Assembly: GCA_016763395.1 (NCBI GenBank)
Contig: JAESTW010000775.1
Span: forward strand, 1 to 6,273
Direction: 5' to 3'
DNA: 6,273 nt
Origin: Kofleriaceae bacterium
GTDB lineage: Bacteria > Myxococcota_A > Polyangia > Haliangiales > Haliangiaceae
Position 1 is the first letter of the stretch. Every line of letters starts with the position of its first letter. The translations under genes were made by a program, and so were the position numbers. The notes below the pieces were generated by a model. That model was not told the origin of the DNA. It did not search any database and saw only the letters and a program-made list of their open reading frames with translations. Shown piece after piece: positions 1 through 5,236 of the stretch.

Positions 1-1364
1 CCCTAGCCCTCCTGCTTCCCGGCTGCACAAACAATAATGGTGCGGCGGGATTTGGACGTGGCCCAAGCGCCGATGCGAGTTCCGAGGGGAGCGCAGGCTC
101 AGATGCGGGCATCGACCTGACCGGACTCGGGTCCCTCGACAGCGACAACGACGGCAAGAGCGACTTAGATGAGATCCGGGATGGTGGAGATCCCAACAAT
201 CCCTTTGACGGCCCAGACATCGACGGTGATGGTTTACTCAATGGCGTCGATCCGGACGTGGACGGTGACGGCATTCTAAACGCCTATGACCCGGACATTG
301 ATGGCGACGGTAAACTCAATCGCTTCGACATCGACAGGGATGGCGACGGTTTGAACAACGCCGTGGATCCCGACAGTGATGGCGACGGCATCCTCAACTT
401 CCTTGACAACGATGACGACGCCGATCAGCAAGACGATGCGAGTAACGATGATGGCACTGGCGAGTGCGACACCGAGGTTGGCCAAAACGGCGAAGAAGTA
501 TTGCCACTGCAATGCGGGCCCTGCGCCGATCACAATCCACGTCCACTGCCCGCAGAGTGCTTTGATTGCGTTGAACCCACAAGCGAAAGCACCCTGTGTC
601 TCGTCGACACCGACGGAGATGGCAAAGCCAATATCATTGACTCCGATATCGATGGTGACGGCGTGCCAAACTCGCGTGACTCGGACAATGATGGCGATGG
701 CGTCTTCAACGGTGGCGATCTAGATATCGATGGCGACGGAAATCCCAATGCCACAGACCTAGATGCGGATGGCGATGGTATCCCTAATCTCCTGGACAAC
801 GACGTCGACGGAGATGGCGTGCCCAACGGGTTGGACAATGACGTCGATGGCGATGGTCTCCCCAATGGCATCGACTTCGATGTGGATGGCGACGGTCTGC
901 TCAACAAGATCGATCTGAATGTGGATGGCGATGAGTTTATTAATCGCGATGATCCAGATGTGGATGGCGATGGATTGCTCAACGGCAATGATAACGACAT
1001 CGACGGAGATGGCGTCGCTAACGGCAATGATGACGACGCCGACGGAGATGGGGTCAAAAACAAGGACGATGGCGATGTCGACGGAGATGGCATCCACAAC
1101 GGTCTCGATGACGACGTCGATGGCGATGGCCTGGACAACGGTGAGGATCCTGACATCGATGGCGATGGGTTGCTAAACGGCGTCGATCCGAATATGAACG
1201 GCGACCTCGAGGACAATGACGTCGATCCGGACATGGACGGCGATGGAGTGGACAATCAGGACGACGACGACATGGATGGCGACGGCATCCCCAACGACGT
1301 CGACCCAGATATGGACGGCGATGGTATCGCAAACCCCAATGACAATGATCCTGACGGCCCGTAG
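1..1364 (+). CDS. Asp-rich DxDGDG (TSP3-like) calcium-binding repeat lipoprotein, 5'-partial
   Basis: The reading frame is open from base 3 to the TAG at 1362-1364 (453 codons visible), so the true start lies before the window; an apparent GTG start at 258 is merely internal. The first codons read LALLLPGC-TNN, the end of a lipoprotein signal peptide with the lipid-modified Cys at 24-26. A Ser/Gly/Ala-rich linker follows, then one TSP3-like segment (138-209, DSDNDGKSDLDE...DPNNP). Next come five 13-residue units DxDGDGxxNxxDx (216-410), a 65-residue insert with six Cys including CGPC and CFDC (411-605), and nineteen more units (606-1346) ending DPDGP. The DxDxDG loops resemble EF-hand/TSP3 calcium ligands, so Ca2+ binding and a rigid surface stalk are inferred. 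Units 9 and 16 of the second block are degenerate. No catalytic domain is visible. Function is unknown; a surface adhesin or spacer is plausible. It lies 126 bp upstream of an OmpA/TSP3 porin on the same strand. Confidence 0.85.
   Translation, partial: LALLLPGCTNNNGAAGFGRGPSADASSEGSAGSDAGIDLTGLGSLDSDNDGKSDLDEIRDGGDPNNPFDGPDIDGDGLLNGVDPDVDGDGILNAYDPDIDGDGKLNRFDIDRDGDGLNNAVDPDSDGDGILNFLDNDDDADQQDDASNDDGTGECDTEVGQNGEEVLPLQCGPCADHNPRPLPAECFDCVEPTSESTLCLVDTDGDGKANIIDSDIDGDGVPNSRDSDNDGDGVFNGGDLDIDGDGNPNATDLDADGDGIPNLLDNDVDGDGVPNGLDNDVDGDGLPNGIDFDVDGDGLLNKIDLNVDGDEFINRDDPDVDGDGLLNGNDNDIDGDGVANGNDDDADGDGVKNKDDGDVDGDGIHNGLDDDVDGDGLDNGEDPDIDGDGLLNGVDPNMNGDLEDNDVDPDMDGDGVDNQDDDDMDGDGIPNDVDPDMDGDGIANPNDNDPDGP
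216..410 (+). repeat. First DxDGDG block: five 39-bp (13-residue) tandem units
   Basis: Five in-phase units, starting DIDGDGLLNGVDP and ending DSDGDGILNFLDN, each exactly 39 bp. Protein consensus is D-x-D-G-D-G-x-x-N-x-x-D-x. At the DNA level the copies use GAC/GAT and GGC/GGT interchangeably, so the amino-acid pattern is kept better than the nucleotide sequence. Confidence 0.9.
606..1346 (+). repeat. Second DxDGDG block: nineteen 39-bp (13-residue) tandem units
   Basis: Nineteen units in perfect 13-residue register (19 x 39 = 741 bp), from DTDGDGKANIIDS to DMDGDGIANPNDN. Sub-families are visible. Units 6-15 mostly carry an Asn-Gly at the N position, whereas the DMDGDG opening occurs only in the last three units, suggesting local duplication. 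Unit 9 (NVDGDEFINRDDP) and unit 16 (NMNGDLEDNDVDP) have lost part of the DxDGDG ligand set but keep the 13-residue length. Confidence 0.92.
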
Positions 1365-1443
1365 GAGCCTGGTGTTAAACGAGTTCAACACCCAAGCTCC
1401 TAACGCTGGCTGCGCAAGCGTTTACCCTACGCGGCATCGCCGC
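1363..1443 (+). other. Intergenic string of inverted repeats after the repeat lipoprotein
   Basis: Three consecutive potential hairpins are readable. The first pairs aggagc (1363-1368) and ggtgtt (1371-1376) with aacacc (1387-1392) and gctcct (1396-1401), overlapping the TAG stop. The second pairs aacgct (1402-1407) with agcgtt (1417-1422). The third pairs gcggc (1431-1435) with gccgc (1439-1443). None is followed by a clear T-run, so a standard intrinsic terminator is not supported. The segment could be a structured mRNA leader, a processing site or a decayed repeat element. No open reading frame with a start was recognised here. Confidence 0.55.
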
Positions 1444-1448
1444 TCATT

Positions 1449-1490
1449 TCTGGTGTTCTACACCAGACATCTAGCGTCTGGAGTTACAAC
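1449..1490 (+). promoter_or_regulatory. Overlapping alternative hairpins covering the porin ribosome binding site
   Basis: tctggtg (1449-1455) pairs perfectly with caccaga (1461-1467). The sequence ccagac (1463-1468), which overlaps that 3' arm, can instead pair with gtctgg (1476-1481). The two stems are mutually exclusive. The second would include the first two bases of the Shine-Dalgarno GGAG (1480-1483), seven bases before the TTG start at 1491. This arrangement would allow translational control of the porin gene, but regulation is inferred from pairing only. Confidence 0.45.
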
Positions 1491-2855
1491 TTGAGTATTT
1501 TGAAGCCAGTGCTGTTCGTATTTTGCCTCGCCGCAGTGCCGACCCATGCGTCTGCTGATTCCGGCGCTGATACCGGACAGAATTCCGGTGCTGACGCCAA
1601 CGCCATGCCTATCGAAGGCGGCATTTACCTCGGCGCAAACCTGCTCTCAGACGACAACGGCCTTGGTAACTCGTTCTTTGAGGATCAGGTTCCGGGTTCT
1701 TCCGGGATCTTGGGACTGCGCGGCACCTGGCGCTTCTTGAACCGATTTGCTGCGGAGGCGGAGCTTAGTTATGCACCGAGCAAGACCCCGGGCAATGCGG
1801 CGATGGGACGGCCGGGTGTGGCTGCTTCGAACGTTGGCTTGAAAGTGCAAGATCGCTACTCCCTATTCCCACACTACGCACTGAGGCCCTTTGTGGTGGC
1901 CGGCGTAGGACTCGATACCGTATTCGCCAGTGCTCCTGATCGCTACGCCATCGATACACCTGACTTCGATCCTGGCATGCACTGGGGATTGGGTGGCGAG
2001 TACGCGGTCGGCGAGACACCTTACGGGGTGCGACTCGACCTCCGGCAGGCTCTGGTGGCTGGACTCGACGATGAGACCTCGCTTAAGTACGAGGTTCACA
2101 TTAGCTTCACCTACGACTTTTTCGGAAGCGCCCGAAAGCAGCGTGAACAACTATTGGCCCTTCGCAATCGTCTGACGCATTTGCCCGACGACCTCGATGG
2201 AGACTGCATACCCAACGCAGACGATCAGTGCCCGGACGACAAAGAAGTCTTCAACGGCATCGACGATGCTGACGGCTGCCCTGAAGTCGACTCGGACGGC
2301 GACGGCATTGTCGGCTCAGCAGATCGGTGTCCAGACCATGCAGAAGATCTGGACGGCTTTGAAGATGCTGACGGCTGCCCGGACGAGGACAACGACTCCG
2401 ATGGATTCGCCGATGCCAATGACACCTGCCCGCTTCGCCCCGAGACCACAAATGGCTTTGAAGATCTCGACGGCTGCCCGGACGAAGTGCCTGAGCAGGT
2501 ACAACTCTTCACCGGTGTTATCCACGGCATCCACTTCGAACACAGCAGCGCGGAGATTCGGCCCGAGTCTACCGACGTGCTCGATGCAGCAGTCAAGGTC
2601 TTCAAGGAGTACGAAGCACTTCGCATTGAAGTGAGCGGACACACCGATCCGATTGGAAGCGAAGGAATCAACTCGTCGCTAAGTCGACGCCGGGCCGACG
2701 CGGTCAAGTGGTACCTCGTGGACCACGGTATTGAGGCGCATCGCATTGCCACCCTTGGCTACGGAGCTAGCAAGCCGGTCGCCGATAACGAGTCTGAACA
2801 GGGCCGGGCAAAGAATCGCCGCATTGAATTCCGGCTTCAGACCCCAGAGAACTGA
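1491..2855 (+). CDS. OmpA-family outer membrane protein with TSP3 repeats
   Basis: The 454-residue product is an OprF/OmpA-type envelope anchor. Residues 1-22 are a signal peptide (cleavage after ASA-22). Residues about 41-211 form an outer-membrane beta-barrel, with alternating hydrophobic strands and an aromatic end at HISFTYDFF. Residues 233-332 contain three TSP3-type calcium-binding repeats with seven Cys and repeated NGxxDxDGCP motifs. Residues 338-450 are the OmpA C-terminal domain, which binds peptidoglycan. GHTD (Asp386), NxxLSxRRA (Asn394, Arg401) and GRAKNRRIEF (438-447) match the family; Asp386 and Arg401 align with the diaminopimelate-binding pair known in OmpA. The start is TTG with GGAG seven bases upstream. 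No ATG or GTG occurs in frame after the stop at 1401-1403, and the TTG gives a good signal peptide. The preceding gene also encodes DxDGDG modules. Expected role: linking outer membrane to cell wall, possibly as a slow porin or adhesin. Confidence 0.93.
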   Translation: MSILKPVLFVFCLAAVPTHASADSGADTGQNSGADANAMPIEGGIYLGANLLSDDNGLGNSFFEDQVPGSSGILGLRGTWRFLNRFAAEAELSYAPSKTPGNAAMGRPGVAASNVGLKVQDRYSLFPHYALRPFVVAGVGLDTVFASAPDRYAIDTPDFDPGMHWGLGGEYAVGETPYGVRLDLRQALVAGLDDETSLKYEVHISFTYDFFGSARKQREQLLALRNRLTHLPDDLDGDCIPNADDQCPDDKEVFNGIDDADGCPEVDSDGDGIVGSADRCPDHAEDLDGFEDADGCPDEDNDSDGFADANDTCPLRPETTNGFEDLDGCPDEVPEQVQLFTGVIHGIHFEHSSAEIRPESTDVLDAAVKVFKEYEALRIEVSGHTDPIGSEGINSSLSRRRADAVKWYLVDHGIEAHRIATLGYGASKPVADNESEQGRAKNRRIEFRLQTPEN

Positions 2856-2861
2856 AGTCGG
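2831..2861 (+). terminator. Candidate terminator hairpin at the convergent gene ends
   Basis: ccggcttcag (2831-2840) pairs with ctgaagtcgg (2852-2861) as a 10-bp stem with one G-U pair and an 11-base loop. The 3' arm contains the porin TGA (2853-2855), and the minus-strand stop codon begins immediately after it (2864-2862). On the minus-strand transcript the G-U position becomes a C-A mismatch, so the structure favours plus-strand RNA. The following bases (ttatcgg) are not a proper U-tract, hence only moderate confidence. Confidence 0.4.
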
Positions 2862-3347
2862 TTATCGGATATCTCTTCGGCTCTTCCCTTTTCGCCAAGT
2901 GATGATCAGTGGCAATAGCAGCAGTCCCGTCGCCAATCCAGTCGAGCGATTTGGGCTCTGCTGGCATCCGCAGCCTGCTTGATCTTGAGCCACGTCCTCT
3001 GGTTCCTTGGCTCCGTCGCCCAAGTCCCACTCTATGTCGTGGATAAGCTTTCCACTTGGATCGGAGCGCACCAGTTCGGTGGTGTGTGCGACCTGCACCT
3101 GCAAGGTTTTAGCGCCTGGTGCGACGAGCGATGGGTCAAGGCTGAGACTCTGGCCCATGCCAACTTCTTCGCCATCGATCAACCACCGAACTTTCAGGTT
3201 CGGAAGCTCGGTCAACTCAACTTGAAACTCAATAGGAGCTGTTCGACTTGCGACGTTGATTGCTTCGCTAGCGGCCGGCGAAGCTGAGAAATAAGTGATG
3301 ACTGGGAGTGAAATCTCCGGACACTCTCTTCGACACAAACAGCGCAC
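2862..3347 (-). CDS. C-terminal part of the M64 metalloprotease (beta-sandwich domain plus MYXO-CTERM-like tail), out of frame with the rest
   Basis: This frame is open from 3371 to the TAA at 2864-2862; the bounds given use an internal GTG at 3347 that is unlikely to be a genuine start. About residues 14-110 read as an Ig-like beta-sandwich (RWLIDGEEVG, a Pro-Gly turn, TLQVQV, then TELVRSDP and IEWDLGD). As far as I recall, M64 proteases of myxobacteria carry such a domain after the catalytic part. Residues 125-161 show GCGC (Cys126, Cys128), a polar stretch, the hydrophobic run GLATGLLLLPLIITW and a basic end (RKGKSRR). This is the layout of MYXO-CTERM sorting tails. There is no signal peptide of its own, and the start is buried in the upstream frame. 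It is best read as the lost 3' end of the protease gene, shifted by one base, rather than an independent gene. A separate overlapping gene is the less likely alternative. Confidence 0.7.
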   Translation of the reverse strand: MRCLCRRECPEISLPVITYFSASPAASEAINVASRTAPIEFQVELTELPNLKVRWLIDGEEVGMGQSLSLDPSLVAPGAKTLQVQVAHTTELVRSDPSGKLIHDIEWDLGDGAKEPEDVAQDQAGCGCQQSPNRSTGLATGLLLLPLIITWRKGKSRRDIR

Positions 3348-4540
3348 AGTTCCGATTCGGATTCCCGCATTTTACAGGCCGGCGCCGGACGGAAAATGCC
3401 AATAGAATGGTACCTAGCGCCCTCATACGCCCCAATAGGCTCAACATTCGAGGTCGCAAACGCATCACGAGTGGGCAGCATGGTGCCATCCTCAATCCAG
3501 TGGCTCCACTTGATTTCGCCGAGTTCACTGCTGAGAGAGACGTTTGCCTCTGGTGCGATTATCGGCCGGTTGCCTGTGGCGGTTTCGTATTCATCAGCGA
3601 GCCCAGCCAGTGTGTGGCCAAATTCGTGTACCGCAATATAAGGAGAACTCGCATGGGTGCTGGTGGTTGCCACCTGTCCGCCTGCCCCGCCATAGCGATC
3701 GTCATTTACCAAAACGAGCACCTGGTCTGTCTCAGGGAGATGCCCCAAGACAACACTGAATACTAGAGAATCGTTGGCACAGAGAGATCGAGGAATGCCC
3801 CCGCAGTTAAAGCTGCTGCCGAAGCGATTGATGACGTCAATTCCCAAGTCAGGGTGATCCGCGCCACTCTCTGCCGACTCGGTAATGATCCTGTGTATGT
3901 TGAACAGATTTCGATATTCATTGTAGGGACGAGTCGAGAGCAGAAAGTTTGCGATTGCGTCCGAGTCGCTTTGGAACTTGGCAGCTTCGTTTGCCGTATA
4001 GCCATCACCGATGATGACAATATTGATGCGCGACTCAGGCGCTCCAGTGACACTGATTTCTTCCACGATGTGTGACGAGTGCAAGGCAATCTTCGATGGA
4101 ACTACGAAGGAGGCCACTTCCATCCCCGCACTTGTCAGCGAGACGGTTGCCTGATCGTGGGCATCACCAATAGGGATCCACACTACAGTGGACTCCGCGT
4201 CCCAGTGATAGCCACCGGCGGGGCCGTCGACCTCGCTAAACTGAGCATGCTTGTGGTTTGTTACCAAGGCGCGACCTTCTGCGGTGCTGCCCATGGAGTC
4301 TGTGATCAAAAAGTTCAGGTCATTGCTCAGACCTAGATTCGCAGGTGGCGGTCTGGATCGCCAAATTCGAGTCACGATGGACGCACCATCGTCTGCTACA
4401 CCGTAGAGCAGCCAAGCCTTGCCCTGCACTCTGCTGGCTCCAGAACTCGCAGCATCAGTAGCGGCGCCATCATCGACTGGGTCGCAGCCCATCACGGACA
4501 TAAGTAGGAGAAGTAACCAAGCGGCTTTGCCAGAGGACAT
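3212..4540 (-). CDS. M64-family (IgA-peptidase-like) zinc metalloprotease, lipoprotein; C-terminus frameshifted
   Basis: The frame encodes 442 residues from ATG at 4540. Residues 1-19 form a lipoprotein signal (hydrophobic LLLLLMSVMGC, lipid Cys19), and Asp20 follows the Cys. Residues 40-165 are a probable N-terminal beta domain. The catalytic part begins at RINIVIIGDGYT (171-182), a family hallmark. It contains HEFGH (305-309) followed by LAGLADEY (311-318), giving His305, Glu306 and His309 as zinc and catalytic residues with an acidic third ligand in DEY. Cys389, Cys399 and Cys402 (CKMR...CAVC) match the family end. M64 enzymes are secreted peptidases, the founding member cleaving IgA; the substrate here is unknown. 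From about residue 410 the sequence becomes Ser/Gln/Leu-rich and unlike the family, while the expected continuation sits in the -1 frame (2862-3347). The ATG abuts the TAG of the AMIN gene (4543-4541) with no spacing, implying translational coupling. Confidence 0.88.
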   Translation of the reverse strand: MSSGKAAWLLLLLMSVMGCDPVDDGAATDAASSGASRVQGKAWLLYGVADDGASIVTRIWRSRPPPANLGLSNDLNFLITDSMGSTAEGRALVTNHKHAQFSEVDGPAGGYHWDAESTVVWIPIGDAHDQATVSLTSAGMEVASFVVPSKIALHSSHIVEEISVTGAPESRINIVIIGDGYTANEAAKFQSDSDAIANFLLSTRPYNEYRNLFNIHRIITESAESGADHPDLGIDVINRFGSSFNCGGIPRSLCANDSLVFSVVLGHLPETDQVLVLVNDDRYGGAGGQVATTSTHASSPYIAVHEFGHTLAGLADEYETATGNRPIIAPEANVSLSSELGEIKWSHWIEDGTMLPTRDAFATSNVEPIGAYEGARYHSIGIFRPAPACKMRESESELCAVCVEESVRRFHSQSSLISQLRRPLAKQSTSQVEQLLLSFKLS

Positions 4541-5125
4541 CTAGAGGCTGTCAGTCTCGCGCCCAAAGTCCAAGTATACATAGCTGTAGCCATCCTGCTC
4601 GGACGCTACGGTCGCGTTGGCCTCGATAGCATCGACCGGATTCTTAAATGAAAATCGAAGTTCGACGCCTTTGTCGTGTCCTCGGACATCCCCCTTGGCC
4701 TTGCGCTTGCGCACTTGTCGAGTTCGAAATGTTTGCACGGAGGTATCGAAATACCGTGTATCGAGATAGCGCTGTACGGTGCGATTGGCAATTCGAGCTC
4801 CCTCTAAGAGCACCACCAGTTGCGTGCCCTCAATCCACTGTTGGACCTCAACTTCGGTGCCGAGTTGAATGAAAACCCGAGATGAGCCGCTTTCCTGGGC
4901 TTGGAAGCCAACCCAGTATATATTCGGCTTCTTCTTGCCCCGGTGGCGAGCACCGGGCGGAAGAAACGATACGCTTCCCGGACGAATACCATCGTATTCT
5001 CCGACGACGGAAACCTTGCGTGACTTGCTTTTACGAGTCTTCGTCCTGTCCTTGGCATCAGCGTCGCCAGTTCCGACGAGCAAGAGCGACAAAAAAGAAA
5101 CGCACACGATTGACGATTTACGCAT
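4541..5125 (-). CDS. Secreted AMIN-domain protein
   Basis: From the ATG at 5125 the product has 194 residues. MRKSSIVCVSFLSLLLVG... ending TGDADA is a clear signal peptide (cleavage near residue 24), followed by a basic segment rich in Lys/Arg/Ser. A single AMIN-like beta domain follows (IYWVGFQ..., VFIQLGTEVEVQQW, LVVLLEGARI, YLDTRYFDTSVQTFRTRQ), then a second strand pair (VELRFSFKNP, YSYVYLDFGRE). AMIN domains bind or localise to peptidoglycan in amidases and PilQ secretins; here there is no attached enzyme or secretin domain. A GTG at 5173 would add 16 residues, but the inner ATG gives the better signal peptide; neither start has a strong Shine-Dalgarno. The gene lies downstream of folC and its stop codon abuts the protease ATG, so co-expression with the protease is likely. 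The specific function is unknown. Confidence 0.72.
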   Translation of the reverse strand: MRKSSIVCVSFLSLLLVGTGDADAKDRTKTRKSKSRKVSVVGEYDGIRPGSVSFLPPGARHRGKKKPNIYWVGFQAQESGSSRVFIQLGTEVEVQQWIEGTQLVVLLEGARIANRTVQRYLDTRYFDTSVQTFRTRQVRKRKAKGDVRGHDKGVELRFSFKNPVDAIEANATVASEQDGYSYVYLDFGRETDSL

Positions 5126-5172
5126 CCACCAAGGATATTCGTTTCGGGATCTTGTTGCCAATCGAATTGCCA

Positions 5173-5221
5173 CGAAGATCTTCGGGCTAGAGTCATTCGG
5201 ACTGCCGATTGCTCTTGGCAG
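5173..5221. repeat. Short palindrome and inverted repeat in the folC-AMIN spacer
   Basis: CGAAGATCTTCG at 5173-5184 is a perfect 12-base palindrome, and ctgcc (5202-5206) pairs with ggcag (5217-5221). Both lie between the folC stop and the AMIN gene. No T-run follows either on the minus strand, so no terminator is claimed. They could be an operator or chance palindromes. Confidence 0.25.
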
Positions 5222-5236
5222 AAGGTCAGTGACAGT

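Noticed and set aside
530..1255. Minus-strand Ser/Pro-rich 241-residue open frame (and similar Ile/Val- or Met/Thr-rich frames) across the repeat region
   Set aside because: It is a shadow of the GAT/GAC-GGC repeat codons; periodic coding on one strand opens other frames. It lacks a signal, domain or independent support.
216..1346. CRISPR-like array because of the regular 39-bp period
   Set aside because: There are no repeat/spacer units; the periodicity is in-frame protein repeats with diverged DNA copies.
216..1346. RTX (GGxGxDxxx) toxin-type calcium repeats
   Set aside because: The unit is 13 residues with DxDGDGxxNxxD, not the 9-residue Gly-rich RTX nonapeptide, and the protein has a lipobox.
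1396..1490. Integron attC-like site (cctaac ... gttacaac with internal inverted repeats)
   Set aside because: The core sites do not fit RYYYAAC/GTTRRRY, and there is no integrase or cassette structure in view.
3310..3371. Programmed -1 ribosomal frameshift as the default explanation for the protease frame break
   Set aside because: No standard slippery heptamer in the catalytic frame of this interval was found; a single-base loss or sequence error is simpler.
3308..3766. Plus-strand 152-residue open frame inside the protease gene
   Set aside because: It is antisense to the conserved HEFGH-containing coding sequence and has no recognisable domain or start signal.
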